The notes under the pieces are model-generated. The model was not told the DNA's origin, did not search any database, and was given only the letters and a program-made list of their open reading frames with translations. 64,000 nt of DNA from an uncultured Gilliamella sp. (GTDB lineage: Bacteria > Pseudomonadota > Gammaproteobacteria > Enterobacterales > Orbaceae), in contig CAMLMY010000008.1 of NCBI GenBank assembly GCA_946481345.1, positions 1 through 64,000 of the forward strand, in the 5' to 3' direction. Position numbers and translations under genes: made by a program. Positions within the stretch are counted from its first letter, which is position 1. Every line of letters begins with the position of its first letter. Below, piece after piece: positions 52,159 to 61,797 of this stretch.

Positions 52159-52911
52159 ATGGCAGTAAAAAAATTAGTTCTTATTCGACATGGAGAAAGT
52201 GTTTGGAATCAAGAAAACCGTTTTTGTGGTTGGACTGATGTAGATTTATCTGACAAAGGTAATAAAGAAGCAGCCGAAGCAGGTAAACTACTTAAACAAG
52301 AAGGTTTCCAATTTGATTACGCTTATACTTCTGTATTAAAACGTGCGATTCATACTTTATGGCATGTTCTTGACGAAGTTGATCAAGCTTGGTTACCTGT
52401 TGAAAAATGTTGGAAACTAAATGAACGTCACTATGGTGCACTGCAAGGTCTAAATAAAGCGGAAACTGCGGCTAAATATGGTGATGAGCAAGTAAAATTA
52501 TGGCGCCGTGGTTTTGCAATTACACCTCCTGCGCTTGAAAAATCAGATGAACGTTTCCCTGGTCATGATTCACGTTACAGCAATTTACCTGAATCAGAAT
52601 TACCATTAACAGAAAGCCTAGCGTTAACCATTAAACGTGTACTTCCTTATTGGGAATCAACAATTGCGCCACGTGTTGCTAAAGGTGAACGTGTAATTAT
52701 CGCTGCTCATGGTAACTCTCTTCGTGCTTTAGTTAAGCATTTAGACAACATCAGTGACGATGATATTATCGAACTAAACATCCCAACTGGTGTACCATTA
52801 GTGTATGAATTTGATGACAACATGAAAGTTATCAAACATTATTACTTAGGTAATGCTGATGAAATCGCAGCAAAACAAGCCGCGGTTGCTAATCAAGGTA
52901 AAGCGAAATAA
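52159..52911 (+). CDS. gpmA: 2,3-bisphosphoglycerate-dependent phosphoglycerate mutase GpmA
   Basis: 250 aa, same as E. coli. It interconverts 3- and 2-phosphoglycerate. The phospho-His is in [12 protein letters not shown] at about residue 11; the pocket is completed by [24 protein letters not shown] and the second His in [20 protein letters not shown] stands before the ATG. Its codon and motif integrity contrast with the lipoprotein relative at 1250-2077. Followed by a strong terminator. Confidence 0.98.
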   Translation: MAVKKLVLIRHGESVWNQENRFCGWTDVDLSDKGNKEAAEAGKLLKQEGFQFDYAYTSVLKRAIHTLWHVLDEVDQAWLPVEKCWKLNERHYGALQGLNKAETAAKYGDEQVKLWRRGFAITPPALEKSDERFPGHDSRYSNLPESELPLTESLALTIKRVLPYWESTIAPRVAKGERVIIAAHGNSLRALVKHLDNISDDDIIELNIPTGVPLVYEFDDNMKVIKHYYLGNADEIAAKQAAVANQGKAK

Positions 52912-52927
52912 TTAATCTTTAAGCTTT

Positions 52928-52958
52928 AAAAAAGGTAAGTTAAGTAACTTACCTTTTT
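52928..52958 (+). terminator. Rho-independent terminator of gpmA
   Basis: AAAAAGGTAAGTT, AAGT, AACTTACCTTTTT: long perfect stem with the U-run inside the 3' arm, 17 bp past the stop. Confidence 0.9.
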
Positions 52959-53010
52959 ACTATCTGAACTATCTCTTTTATCCATTAACTTTATTTCTGA
53001 GAGTCTTATT

Positions 53011-53589
53011 TTGTCGAAAATTTACTATATTTATGCCGTAATGAACGCAGGTAAATCAACCGAGTTATTACAAATTGACCACAATTATTTAAGTAATAAT
53101 ATGCAAACTTTACTGCTTAAATCTTCGGTCGATACCCGTGATTCGGCGGTTGAAATTGTCTCACGTTTAGGATTGCGAAAAAAAGCATTACAGCTTGATG
53201 ATAATAGTGTTGATGAAATCATTGAATTAATTAAGAAAAATAATTACGCTTGTGTATTAATCGATGAAAGCCAATTTTTATCGCAAAGCACTATCTGGAA
53301 GCTGTCTGATGTGTGTGATGAATATGGTGTACCGATGATGTTTTTTGGTTTAAAAACGGATTATATGGGACATTTATTTGAAGGTTCAAAAACATTATTA
53401 GAAATTGCCGATAACTTTAGAGAACTAAAAACAGTTTGCTGGTGTGGAAAAAAAGCAACCATGAATTTACTAGAAGGAAAAGATGGGCAAATTGTTAAAT
53501 ATGGCAATTCAATTCATTTAGGAGACAGCGAGTTCCATTCAGTTTGTCGCAAACATTGGAAAGCGGGACAAATAAGACCTAAACAATAA
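53011..53589 (+). CDS. tdk: Thymidine kinase Tdk (type II)
   Basis: 192 aa starting with TTG at 53011, behind GAGAG. It phosphorylates thymidine for salvage. P-loop YAVMNAGKSTELL, the Asp-Glu of CVLIDESQFL, the FGLKTDYMGHLFEGS lasso region, and a Zn site with Cys pairs WCGKKA and SVCRKHW. The frame and length match the family. No operon partners. Confidence 0.95.
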   Translation: MSKIYYIYAVMNAGKSTELLQIDHNYLSNNMQTLLLKSSVDTRDSAVEIVSRLGLRKKALQLDDNSVDEIIELIKKNNYACVLIDESQFLSQSTIWKLSDVCDEYGVPMMFFGLKTDYMGHLFEGSKTLLEIADNFRELKTVCWCGKKATMNLLEGKDGQIVKYGNSIHLGDSEFHSVCRKHWKAGQIRPKQ

Positions 53590-53717
53590 TCTTCTTAATA
53601 TTTCACACTTATTCAATCAAATCATTTTGCTACATTTATTATTTGGTTTTGTAAAAGTGTGAATAACCTCTCATTTTAATGATTTTTCTTTGTCGATTTT
53701 TGGTTATTTATGTCATA

Positions 53718-53749
53718 TTGACTGAAACGATTCAGTGTTGTTTTATTAA
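53718..53749 (+). promoter_or_regulatory. Promoter with LacI/GalR-type operator for the DUF4432 gene
   Basis: TTGACT (53718-53723) and a TTTTAT/TATTAA box 17-20 bases later form a promoter. It is overlapped by ACTGAAACGATTCAGT (53721-53736), a perfect 6-bp repeat around the central CG that is characteristic of LacI/GalR-family operators (TGAAaCGaTTCA). Repression by a sugar-responsive regulator is inferred; no such regulator gene is in the window. Confidence 0.7.
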
Positions 53750-53766
53750 TCATGAGAGGAATTACC

Positions 53767-54975
53767 ATGAAAGTTCAATTAGTTTCATTAGCTACAATAC
53801 TTAGTTTGGCGAGTTATAGTGCCGATGCAAAAGAATTTATATTAACAGATGTTGATAAAGGTCTTGCTAAAGGTAACTGGTCAATTTCGAGTAAAGATTT
53901 AGGTGTAAAAGAGCATAAATTTACCATCAAAAACACGGTCCTTAAAGGTGGTAAACAAGATGGTGCGGAACTTTTAACTATAGCTAGTGATAATCTTACA
54001 ATTAAATTAAGTCCTACAAGAGGACTCGGTATTTTATCTGTTGATGGTGATGGCATCCGTTTGGGATGGGACTCTCCGGTAGATGAAGTTGTCAACCCTA
54101 AATACATTAATTTAGAAAGTCGTGGTGGATTGGGTTGGTTAGATGGTTTTAATGAGTTAATGGTTCGTTGTGGTTTTGAGTGGACAGGTCATGCGGTACA
54201 AGCCGATGGCATGATATATACGCTTCATGGTCGAGCACAAAATACCCCTGTATCAAAATTGATCGTTAATGTATTAGATAAAGCACCTTATACCATAACA
54301 GTGAAAGGATTAATTAAAGAAAATACTTTCAAGAAAAGCAATCTCGAAACTTGGGTATCGCTTAGCTACGTACCCGGTAGTAAAGATTTCATTGTTCATG
54401 ATGTTGTAACCAATAAAGGTGATTATACTCGTGATTACCAAATTATTTATCACAGCAATTATGGTACGCCGATTCTAGAAGAGGGTGCTCGCTTTGTTGC
54501 ACCAGTTAAAGAAATTTCACCATTTAATGATTATGCTAAAAAAGGCTTAAAAACATGGCAAACGTATTTAGGTCCAACTAAAAACTTTGATGAGATGGTC
54601 TTTAATATTTATCCTTATGCCGATGATCAAGGACAGACTCAAGTGATGGTTACTAACCAAGCAGGTGACAAGGGGGCGGGTATCTCATTTAATACCAGTC
54701 AATTACCTGTTTTTACTTTATGGAAAAATACCGATACTCTTAAACAAGGCTATGTAACAGGTTTAGAACCTGGAACCAGTTTTGCCTACCCAGTTACAAT
54801 TGAGCGTGAACAAAAACGTGTACGTCAATTAGAACCAGGACAAAGTACCGAGTTTACTTTGGTGTATAGTTTGTTATCGGATAAACAAGCCGTTGAACAA
54901 TATGAAGCTCAAATTAAGTCTATACAGGGCGACCAAGAAACCAAAGTTGTTGAACGACCAATGGCAAAAGAATAA
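53767..54975 (+). CDS. Secreted DUF4432 / aldose 1-epimerase-like protein
   Basis: 402 aa from the ATG at 53767, with AGAGGAA ahead; an ATG five codons upstream has none. A Sec signal (MKVQLVSLATILSLASYS, cut near ADA-K) sends it to the periplasm. The rest is the galactose-mutarotase-like beta-sandwich of DUF4432: PTRGLGILSVDGDGIRLGWDSP, GLGWLDGFNELMVRCGFEWTG and LHGRAQNTP. The conserved acids and His of the epimerase pocket appear in these segments and in IYHSNYGTPILEEG. Such proteins are thought to act on the anomeric end of sugars or uronates. Monocistronic with its own LacI-type promoter. Confidence 0.88.
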   Translation: MKVQLVSLATILSLASYSADAKEFILTDVDKGLAKGNWSISSKDLGVKEHKFTIKNTVLKGGKQDGAELLTIASDNLTIKLSPTRGLGILSVDGDGIRLGWDSPVDEVVNPKYINLESRGGLGWLDGFNELMVRCGFEWTGHAVQADGMIYTLHGRAQNTPVSKLIVNVLDKAPYTITVKGLIKENTFKKSNLETWVSLSYVPGSKDFIVHDVVTNKGDYTRDYQIIYHSNYGTPILEEGARFVAPVKEISPFNDYAKKGLKTWQTYLGPTKNFDEMVFNIYPYADDQGQTQVMVTNQAGDKGAGISFNTSQLPVFTLWKNTDTLKQGYVTGLEPGTSFAYPVTIEREQKRVRQLEPGQSTEFTLVYSLLSDKQAVEQYEAQIKSIQGDQETKVVERPMAKE

Positions 54976-55315
54976 GTCTTGTAATGCAACTAACAGGGAA
55001 GTTGGTTGTTATATTCTTGTTGATTATTTCGTAATCTATTATTGTGTGTCAAATAACTCATCTTTTTTACTGACAGATTTTGCTATTTTTTTATAAAAAC
55101 GGTGTTTAATACTGTTAAATAGCATAAATTATCTTATTAATGCTCAAATCCAGTGAACCACACAGATACTTGCTTGATAGCTAGGTGTTATATCGGTATG
55201 ATTAGTGACATTCGATTATTTAAAATCAATTTTGAGATTAATAACCGTTGAATGCAGCTTGAATTGTTAGCAAAAGTTGTCTGATTTAACATTGATTAAA
55301 ATGGAAGAGATTATT
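54976..55315. other. Intergenic region, DUF4432 gene to ubiD-like
   Basis: 340 bp. CAACTAAC, AGGGAA, GTTGGTTG (about 54987-55008, one G-U pair) followed by TTATATTCTTG is a likely weak terminator of the DUF4432 gene. The rest should hold the promoter of the decarboxylase operon; no LysR-type gene, which often controls such operons, is present. Confidence 0.4.
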
Positions 55316-56794
55316 ATGGCAAATCCAACTGGATCTTATGATTTGCGTGATGCAATTAATCAACTTGCACAAATCCCAAATCAACTGGTTACCACTGACA
55401 CTCCGGTTGATCCTATGGCTGAGTTAGCGGGTGTTTATCGTTTTGTTGGGGCAGGGGGAACGGTTAAAAGACCTACTCGAATTGGTCCTGCAATGATTTT
55501 TAATAAAGTAAAGGGATTTGATAATTTTAAAGTCTTAATTGGATTACTTGCCTCGCGTAAACGAGTTGCACATTTATTTGGTTGTGAGCCAGACAAACTC
55601 GCTTTTTTACTAAAAGATGCAGTAAATAATCCCATAGCTCCGATAACAATTCCTCGTGAACTAGCAGTTTGTCAAGAAATCGTGCATAAAGCGACTGATC
55701 CTGATTTTGATATTCGTAAACTCGTACCTGCACCCACTAATACCGAAGAAGATGCCGGCCCATACATTACCCTTGGCATGCTCTATGCGAGCGATCCAGA
55801 AACAGGTGAAAGCGATATAACTATTCATCGAATGTGCTATCAAAGTAAAGACGAAATTTCGATCTACTTTGTCCCCGGACGGCATATAGATGTGTTTCGT
55901 GAAAAAGCCGAAAAGGCAGGAAAACCTTTACCTGTCTCAATTAGTATTGGTGTCGACCCCGTGATTGAAGTATCAGCATGCTTTGAACCACCAACTACAC
56001 CAATTGGTTTTGATGAACTTTCTATTGCTGGTGGCATACGTGGACGTGCAGTTGAATTAGTTGATTGTTTAACAGTTAATGCAAAAGCGATTGCTAATGC
56101 TGAAGTCGTCATTGAAGGTGAAATCTTACCGAATGTACGAGTCGCTGAAGATCAAAACTCTCACACAGGTAAAGCAATGCCTGAATTCCCGGGTTATACA
56201 GGTCCTGCGAATCAATCACTACCAGTTATCAAAGTGAAAGCAGTTACTTATCGAAAAAATCCAATTTATCAAACTTGCATCGGACCAAGTGAAGAACATG
56301 TTAATATGGCGGGTATTCCTACCGAAGCCAGTATTTTACAAATGGTCGAAGCTGCTATGCCAGGTAAACTATTAAATGTCTACGCACATCGTTCCGGTGG
56401 AGGAAAATATTTAGCCATATTACAATTTAAAAAATCTGTTCCTTCTGATGAAGGTAAACACAAGCAAGCAGCTATTTTAGCTTTTGCGGCATTTTCCGAA
56501 TTAAAACATGTAATACTTGTTGATGAAGATGTTGATATTTATGATACTGATGATGTACTGTGGGCGATGAATACTCGTTTTCAAGGTGATATTGATATTT
56601 CAACAATATCAGGCGTTAGATGCCATCCGCTCGATCCATCTCAACGTCCAGAATATAGCCCCTTTATTAGGCAATTTGGTAGTTCGGCAAAAGTAATTTT
56701 TGATTGCACGGTGCCTTTTGCTTTAAAAGCAGAATTTGAACGAGCCCATTTTAAAGAAGTTGATATAAAACGTTTTCTGCCAGATTTTGAATAA
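55316..56794 (+). CDS. UbiD-family decarboxylase, gallate/protocatechuate type (LpdC-like)
   Basis: 492 aa from the ATG at 55316, preceded by GGAAGAGA; the frame extends 13 codons further up. UbiD enzymes use prenylated FMN for reversible non-oxidative decarboxylation. The sequence tracks Lactobacillus LpdC (about 490 aa) in its whole length: [74 protein letters not shown] and [12 protein letters not shown]. It is thus probably a hydroxybenzoate (gallate or protocatechuate) decarboxylase, not the ubiquinone-pathway UbiD. Next gene is ubiX-like, overlapping region 14 bp away. Cytoplasmic. Confidence 0.92.
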   Translation: MANPTGSYDLRDAINQLAQIPNQLVTTDTPVDPMAELAGVYRFVGAGGTVKRPTRIGPAMIFNKVKGFDNFKVLIGLLASRKRVAHLFGCEPDKLAFLLKDAVNNPIAPITIPRELAVCQEIVHKATDPDFDIRKLVPAPTNTEEDAGPYITLGMLYASDPETGESDITIHRMCYQSKDEISIYFVPGRHIDVFREKAEKAGKPLPVSISIGVDPVIEVSACFEPPTTPIGFDELSIAGGIRGRAVELVDCLTVNAKAIANAEVVIEGEILPNVRVAEDQNSHTGKAMPEFPGYTGPANQSLPVIKVKAVTYRKNPIYQTCIGPSEEHVNMAGIPTEASILQMVEAAMPGKLLNVYAHRSGGGKYLAILQFKKSVPSDEGKHKQAAILAFAAFSELKHVILVDEDVDIYDTDDVLWAMNTRFQGDIDISTISGVRCHPLDPSQRPEYSPFIRQFGSSAKVIFDCTVPFALKAEFERAHFKEVDIKRFLPDFE

Positions 56795-56807
56795 AATAGG
56801 AATGAAT

Positions 56808-57401
56808 ATGACCGTAAAGCGACTAGTAATTGGAATTAGTGGTGCAACAGGTTTTGCTTATGGTATTAAAGCTTTAGAGCTTTTAAAACCATTGGATATT
56901 GAAACACATTTAGTAATTTCAAAAGCAGCACAACTAACGCGCTCTTACGAAATCCCTAATATGAGTTTGGCTCAGATTGAATCATTGGCAGATAAAGTTT
57001 ATTCCGTCAATAATGTTGGCGCAGCGATTGCCAGTGGTTCTTTCAAGACTATGGGCATGCTGGTCGCACCTTGCTCAATGCGCTCTTTAGCTGCAATTGC
57101 CCAGAGTTTATCGGATAATTTATTAACTCGTGCTGCCGATGTCGTACTAAAAGAGCGTCGCCGATTGGTATTAATGATAAGGGAATCCCCACTGCATTTA
57201 AGCCATATAAAAAATATGGAAATGGTGACTCTTATGGGAGGTGTAATTTTTCCACCAGTACCTGCACTTTATCAGCATATTGACAGTATCGATGATATGA
57301 TTACCCACAGTGTCGCACGAGCGCTTGATCTGTTTGATATTGATATACCGTCACTACCTCGCTGGGGCGAAGATATGCATTTAAATGTTAAGCCAGAATA
57401 A
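56808..57401 (+). CDS. UbiX-like flavin prenyltransferase
   Basis: 198 aa from the ATG at 56808, which has AGGA seven bases ahead; ATG 56802 is too close to it. It transfers a dimethylallyl group to FMN, making the prenyl-FMN cofactor of the UbiD partner. Motifs: [36 protein letters not shown] with [36 protein letters not shown] and the C-terminal RWGEDM. Encoded 13 bp after the decarboxylase. It may be a dedicated copy for this operon. Confidence 0.94.
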   Translation: MTVKRLVIGISGATGFAYGIKALELLKPLDIETHLVISKAAQLTRSYEIPNMSLAQIESLADKVYSVNNVGAAIASGSFKTMGMLVAPCSMRSLAAIAQSLSDNLLTRAADVVLKERRRLVLMIRESPLHLSHIKNMEMVTLMGGVIFPPVPALYQHIDSIDDMITHSVARALDLFDIDIPSLPRWGEDMHLNVKPE

Positions 57402-57404
57402 TGT

Positions 57405-57833
57405 ATGTCAATCGATCCCAAAATTCTTAAGTTTATTAGAAAAAACCATGTATTATCGCTGAGTGTCATTACATCGGATAACTTGCCGTGGGCGTGTAAT
57501 GTGTTTTATGTATTGGATGAAAAGCGGTTAAATCTCTATTTTTTAACTGAGTTAAAAACGGAGCATGCCAAGGCAATGCTAATTCACCCGCAAGTAGCCG
57601 GTACAATTGCCGTTACACCTAAAACCGTTGCTCAGATTCAAGGCATACAATTTCAGGCTCAAGCAAAACAGTTGCAAGGAGAGCAAGCTAAAGATGCTTA
57701 TGAACAATACTATCGTGCCTTTCCTTTTGCCAGAATAATGAAAGCACCCATTTGGTCTTTACAATTGCAACAAATAAAAATGACGAACAATCTTTTAGGC
57801 TTTGCCCATAAAACGCATTGGCAACGAAAGTAA
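57405..57833 (+). CDS. yhbP: YhbP-like flavin-binding split-barrel protein (UPF0306)
   Basis: 142 aa. The N-terminal HVLSLSVITSDNLPWACNVFYVLD and NLYFLTELKTEHAKAML are typical of the pyridoxamine-phosphate-oxidase-like / FMN-binding split barrel, and the length agrees with YhbP. Function unknown. It begins three bases after the ubiX-like stop, so it is the third gene of the decarboxylase operon, where related operons (lpd, vdc) have a small D subunit that this protein does not resemble. Confidence 0.85.
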   Translation: MSIDPKILKFIRKNHVLSLSVITSDNLPWACNVFYVLDEKRLNLYFLTELKTEHAKAMLIHPQVAGTIAVTPKTVAQIQGIQFQAQAKQLQGEQAKDAYEQYYRAFPFARIMKAPIWSLQLQQIKMTNNLLGFAHKTHWQRK

Positions 57834-58031
57834 AAGCTGATTAATTACTAATGAAATCTTAATTGCTCAATATTAAATTTGAATAAACTTTTTTCTTGGT
57901 ATGTTTTATATAAATTTTGCAGACTATTTTGTTTCACTTCTGAAATGATGGAATAAAAACACCTAATCAATCATTGTTTTTGCTAACTTTACGTTATAAA
58001 TAAAAACTATATCGATATATAAATATATTAT

Positions 58032-58060
58032 TTAACAGAAAAAATAGAGTTTTGTATTAT
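58032..58060 (+). promoter_or_regulatory. Promoter of the aminotransferase-metQNI operon
   Basis: TTAACA (58032-58037), 17-bp spacer, TATTAT (58055-58060), start point near 58067 and a leader of about 30 nt. A 12-bp palindrome TATATCGATATA lies just upstream (58008-58019). No MetJ box (AGACGTCT) or S-box was seen. Confidence 0.7.
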
Positions 58061-58097
58061 ACTTACCAACCTTATTATTCTATTATCTAAAAAAACA

Positions 58098-59273
58098 ATG
58101 CATAAACTAGCCAATCGACTCGATCATTTTTCTGATTCAGTTATTCGTAGGATGACGCGAATTGCTAATAAATATCAGGCTATCAATTTATCACAAGGTT
58201 TTCCTGATTTTGACCCACCAAAACAGCTTATTGATGCGCTTAAGCAAGCCGCTGATAACGGGCCTCACCAATATGAAATCACATGGGGATCACAAGAATT
58301 TAGGCAACTGTTAGCCAAAAAACAGCAAAAATTAATGAATATCGATATAAACCCAGATGAAAACGTATTAGTTACGTGTGGCAGTACTGAGGCAATGATG
58401 TGTGCGGTGATGACGGTATGTAACCCAAAAGATAAAGTTATCATCTTTTCGCCTTTTTATGAAAACTATGGTGCGGATGCAATACTGTCGGATGCAACGC
58501 CTATCTATGTACCACTTATTCCACCGACTTTCGAGTTTGATAAAAAGCAGCTCCGCGAAGCGTTCGAGCAAGGTGCTAAAGCATTAATTTTGTGTAATCC
58601 GAGTAATCCTTGTGGTAAGGTATTTACTCAAGATGAGCTTGAATATATCAGTCAATTAGCAATTGAATTCGATGCTTATGTTATCACTGACGAAGTGTAT
58701 GAACACATGGTCTATCCACCGCATAAACATCTCTATTTAGCGAGTTTTCCTGGCATGCAACAGCGCACGATTAGTTGCAGTTCATTATCTAAAACTTATT
58801 CTATTACAGGTTGGCGTCTAGGCTATATCATTGCGGACAAACGCATCATTGATGGCTGCAAAATGATTCATGATTTTCTTACCGTTGGTGCTGCTGCGCC
58901 ATTACAAAAAGCTGCTTGTGCAGGTCTATCATTAAGTGAGGAATATTATCAGCAACTCACCGAGACTTATATGGCTAAACGTCGCTTATTTTTACAAGGT
59001 TTAGATCAGATAGGCTTATCTTATTATGAACCGCAAGGTGCTTATTATGTATTGGTTGATATTTCTGGATTGAATCCATTTACCACCGATTTTGAATTTT
59101 GTGAATGGTTAATAAAAGAAGTTGGAGTAGCGGCTGTTCCTGGATCGGCTTTTTTTAAACATCCAGAATATCGCTATATTCGTTTTCATTTTGCGAAACA
59201 AGAACAAACCTTGATTGCAGCTTTAGATAGATTATCAAAACTTAAGGAAAAATTAACATGTTTAAAAAACTAA
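58098..59273 (+). CDS. PLP aminotransferase, YbdL-like (methionine/aromatic)
   Basis: 391 aa fold-type I aminotransferase. Motifs: INLSQGFPDFDPP at the N-terminus, NGPHQYEITWGSQEFR, LILCNPSNPCGKVF, ITDEVYEHMVY and the PLP Lys in SSLSKTYSITGWRLGYI; the final Arg is in YIRFHFAKQE. These match E. coli YbdL, which transaminates methionine, phenylalanine and tyrosine. Its end overlaps metQ by 16 bp, so translation is coupled with a methionine importer, which supports methionine or its keto acid (KMTB) as substrate. Confidence 0.92.
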   Translation: MHKLANRLDHFSDSVIRRMTRIANKYQAINLSQGFPDFDPPKQLIDALKQAADNGPHQYEITWGSQEFRQLLAKKQQKLMNIDINPDENVLVTCGSTEAMMCAVMTVCNPKDKVIIFSPFYENYGADAILSDATPIYVPLIPPTFEFDKKQLREAFEQGAKALILCNPSNPCGKVFTQDELEYISQLAIEFDAYVITDEVYEHMVYPPHKHLYLASFPGMQQRTISCSSLSKTYSITGWRLGYIIADKRIIDGCKMIHDFLTVGAAAPLQKAACAGLSLSEEYYQQLTETYMAKRRLFLQGLDQIGLSYYEPQGAYYVLVDISGLNPFTTDFEFCEWLIKEVGVAAVPGSAFFKHPEYRYIRFHFAKQEQTLIAALDRLSKLKEKLTCLKN

Positions 59274-60076
59274 TCACGGCAACAATAGCCATATTTTCGG
59301 CCATGTTGTTATTAACAGGTTGTGGCGAAGCTAAAAAGGAAAATCAACTCACCGTTGGTGTGGCAGCCGGTCCATATGGTGATATGTTTAAACAAGCGAT
59401 TGCACCAGGATTAGAAAAAAAAGGTTACAAAATTGAAATCCGAGAATTCAGTGATTATGTACAACCTAATCTGGCTTTAGCCAATAAAGATATTGATATT
59501 AATTTATTCCAACATTTGAGCTATCTTGAAAATTTCAAACAAGCACGTAATTTAGATCTCTTAGCTGTTGGCTTTGTACCAACGGCAGGGGCGGGTATTT
59601 TTTCGAACAAGATCACCGATTTTTCGCAATTAAAAAAAGGTGATCAAGTCACCATTTCAAATGACGTTACTAACGAAGCAAGAGCGTTAAGAATCTTACA
59701 AGCAGCAGGTTTAATTAAGCTCGATCCTGCGGTTGATAAAAATAATCTAACACCAAAAAATATTATCGAAAATCCATATGAATTGGAAATTGTACCCATC
59801 GAAGCACCACAAACGCCTAGATCACTGGATAATGTTGTTTTATCCGTTGTAAATGGAAATTATGCGATCGGTGCAGGTTTAGATCTATCTAAAGCACTTT
59901 ACACAGAAATCCTTGATAAAGATCATAAAAACGTCATTGCCATTCGTACTGAATCAAAAGATACTTTAGGTAAAGACATTATAGATGTCCTGAAATCAGA
60001 CGAATATTTACAAGTGATCGAAGACAAAAACGGTATTTTCTATACTTTCCAAAAACCTGATTATCAATTATTTTAA
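59258..60076 (+). CDS. metQ: Methionine-binding lipoprotein MetQ
   Basis: 272 aa. Lipobox LLTGC (Cys22). The NlpA/MetQ domain has [42 protein letters not shown], and [11 protein letters not shown], covering the binding cleft of methionine-binding proteins. It captures methionine (often both L and D forms) in the periplasm for MetNI. The usual operon order is N-I-Q; here MetQ comes first, overlapping the aminotransferase gene by 16 bp. Confidence 0.95.
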   Translation: MFKKLITATIAIFSAMLLLTGCGEAKKENQLTVGVAAGPYGDMFKQAIAPGLEKKGYKIEIREFSDYVQPNLALANKDIDINLFQHLSYLENFKQARNLDLLAVGFVPTAGAGIFSNKITDFSQLKKGDQVTISNDVTNEARALRILQAAGLIKLDPAVDKNNLTPKNIIENPYELEIVPIEAPQTPRSLDNVVLSVVNGNYAIGAGLDLSKALYTEILDKDHKNVIAIRTESKDTLGKDIIDVLKSDEYLQVIEDKNGIFYTFQKPDYQLF

Positions 60077-60078
60077 TT

Positions 60079-61113
60079 ATGCAAAATACACCACTGAAAA
60101 ATACACCATTGATTCAAGTAAAAAATGTATCTGTGCGTTTTGAGGCCAAAGATCAGATCATTGATGCAGTAAAAAATGTTTCGTTTGAGGTTAATCATGG
60201 CGAGATATTTGGTATTATTGGCTCCAGTGGTGCAGGAAAAAGTACCCTCGTTCGCACTCTTAATCGACTTGCTGAACCGACTTCTGGGCAGATTATTGTT
60301 GGTGGCACAGATATTCAGACGTTAAAAGGTCGACAATTAATGGCCTTTCGTTTTCAAGTCGGCATGATCTTCCAAAATTTTAATCTAGCTTCATCAAAAA
60401 CGGTTTATGAAAACATTGCCTTTGTACTAAAAGCTGCAGGTAAAAAAGGGGATGCAGTTAAAAATAGAGTAGAGGAGTTACTTGCATTAGTGGGATTAAG
60501 CGACAAAGCCAAAGCTTATCCTGCTGAACTGAGTGGTGGACAAAAACAACGAGTCGGCATTGCCCGTGCATTAGCTAATGAAGCAAAAATACTCTTGTGT
60601 GATGAAGCTACCAGCGCACTCGATCCGACTACAACCAGTGCCATTTTGGAACTACTTAAACAGCTTAACCAAAAATTTTCCTTAACCATCGTACTGATTA
60701 CCCATGAAATTGATGTCGTAAAAAAAATCTGCGATCGAGTTGCTGTGATGTCTCAAGGTGAAATCGTTGAAATGGATAATACTTTCAATTTGTTCGCCAA
60801 TCCCAAACAACAATTCACCCAAAATTTTCTTAACATTGATGAAAATACTCATTTGCCTGAACCTATTAGACAAAATGTCAAAGGTAAATTGGTTCGACTT
60901 CGCTATATCAACGAAAACACCACTCAACCTATTTTGTATCAATCTGCTTATGAAACGGGTGTGGCTTTTAATATATTGCATGGTTTTATCGAATATTTTG
61001 ACCAACAAGCGCTAGGCAATTTAGTTATTGAGTTAATTGGTGAACCCAATAATATCCAACAGCTTATTGCAAAACTGGAACATCAAAGCGTGATTATTGA
61101 GGAAATAAAATAA
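60079..61113 (+). CDS. metN: Methionine ABC transporter ATP-binding protein MetN
   Basis: 344 aa. Walker [17 protein letters not shown]-loop MIFQNFNL, signature [16 protein letters not shown], Walker [14 protein letters not shown] and switch His LITHEID. A C-terminal NIL domain (about 270-344) binds methionine for trans-inhibition. ATG follows the metQ stop by two bases. Confidence 0.97.
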   Translation: MQNTPLKNTPLIQVKNVSVRFEAKDQIIDAVKNVSFEVNHGEIFGIIGSSGAGKSTLVRTLNRLAEPTSGQIIVGGTDIQTLKGRQLMAFRFQVGMIFQNFNLASSKTVYENIAFVLKAAGKKGDAVKNRVEELLALVGLSDKAKAYPAELSGGQKQRVGIARALANEAKILLCDEATSALDPTTTSAILELLKQLNQKFSLTIVLITHEIDVVKKICDRVAVMSQGEIVEMDNTFNLFANPKQQFTQNFLNIDENTHLPEPIRQNVKGKLVRLRYINENTTQPILYQSAYETGVAFNILHGFIEYFDQQALGNLVIELIGEPNNIQQLIAKLEHQSVIIEEIK

Positions 61114-61784
61114 TGGTTAAACTGACAATCGCTGAAATAATGGAAATGCTATGGAAAGCCGCTGACGAAACGTTCATTATGGTGAGTTGGTCATTACTAG
61201 CTGGGCTTATTTTTGGTACCCTAATTGGATTACTTCTATTTTTATTATCCAATCCATTTTTTCTAAAAAACAGAGTGATAGGGAATGTGGCTAATTTTAT
61301 TATTAATGCAACGCGCTCCATTCCTTTTTTAATTTTGATGGTAGCCGTTCTACCACTTGGAACGTATATTGTCGGTACTACAGTTGGTCCTAAAGCGGTA
61401 ATTGTCCCGTTGGCAATAGCTGCAATAGCATTTTATGCTAGATTGGCGGAAAACGCCTTTAGCCAAATTGACAAAGGTGTTATTGAAGCAGCCATTGCCA
61501 GTGGTGCCTCACACACTCGAATCATCTTTGGCATATTGTTTCCTGAAGCGTTAGCACAGCTAATCCGCCATGCTACAGTCACGACCATATCACTCATAGG
61601 TTTTAGTTCAATGGCGGGTGTCGTTGGTGGCGGAGGAATCGGCGATTTAGCGATTCGGTTTGGTTATCAGCGTTATGTCACCGAAGTTCTTATTATCTGT
61701 ATTATCATTTTAATTATTGTTGTCATGTTAATACAGTATCTAGGTGATAAATTAGCTAACCACTTTGATAGAAGTCACAAATAA
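61113..61784 (+). CDS. metI: Methionine ABC transporter permease MetI
   Basis: 223 aa with five to six spans. The EAA loop that contacts MetN is EAAIASGASHTRIIFGILFPEAL. NATRSIPFLILMVAVLPL and GFSSMAGVVGGGGIGDLAIRFGYQ are characteristic of MetI. It starts on the last base of the metN stop (TAATG), one of the tightest couplings in the window. Confidence 0.97.
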   Translation: MVKLTIAEIMEMLWKAADETFIMVSWSLLAGLIFGTLIGLLLFLLSNPFFLKNRVIGNVANFIINATRSIPFLILMVAVLPLGTYIVGTTVGPKAVIVPLAIAAIAFYARLAENAFSQIDKGVIEAAIASGASHTRIIFGILFPEALAQLIRHATVTTISLIGFSSMAGVVGGGGIGDLAIRFGYQRYVTEVLIICIIILIIVVMLIQYLGDKLANHFDRSHK

Positions 61785-61797
61785 TTGGTAAAGCAAC

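Noticed and set aside
53602..53663. TTCACACTT ... AAGTGTGAA inverted repeat downstream of tdk
   Set aside because: 44-nt spacing and no U-tail make it a poor terminator, and the halves are not a standard CRP site.
57834..58097. Possible MetJ box or SAM riboswitch ahead of the methionine operon
   Set aside because: No AGACGTCT-like repeats and too short a leader (about 30 nt) after the predicted start point for a riboswitch.
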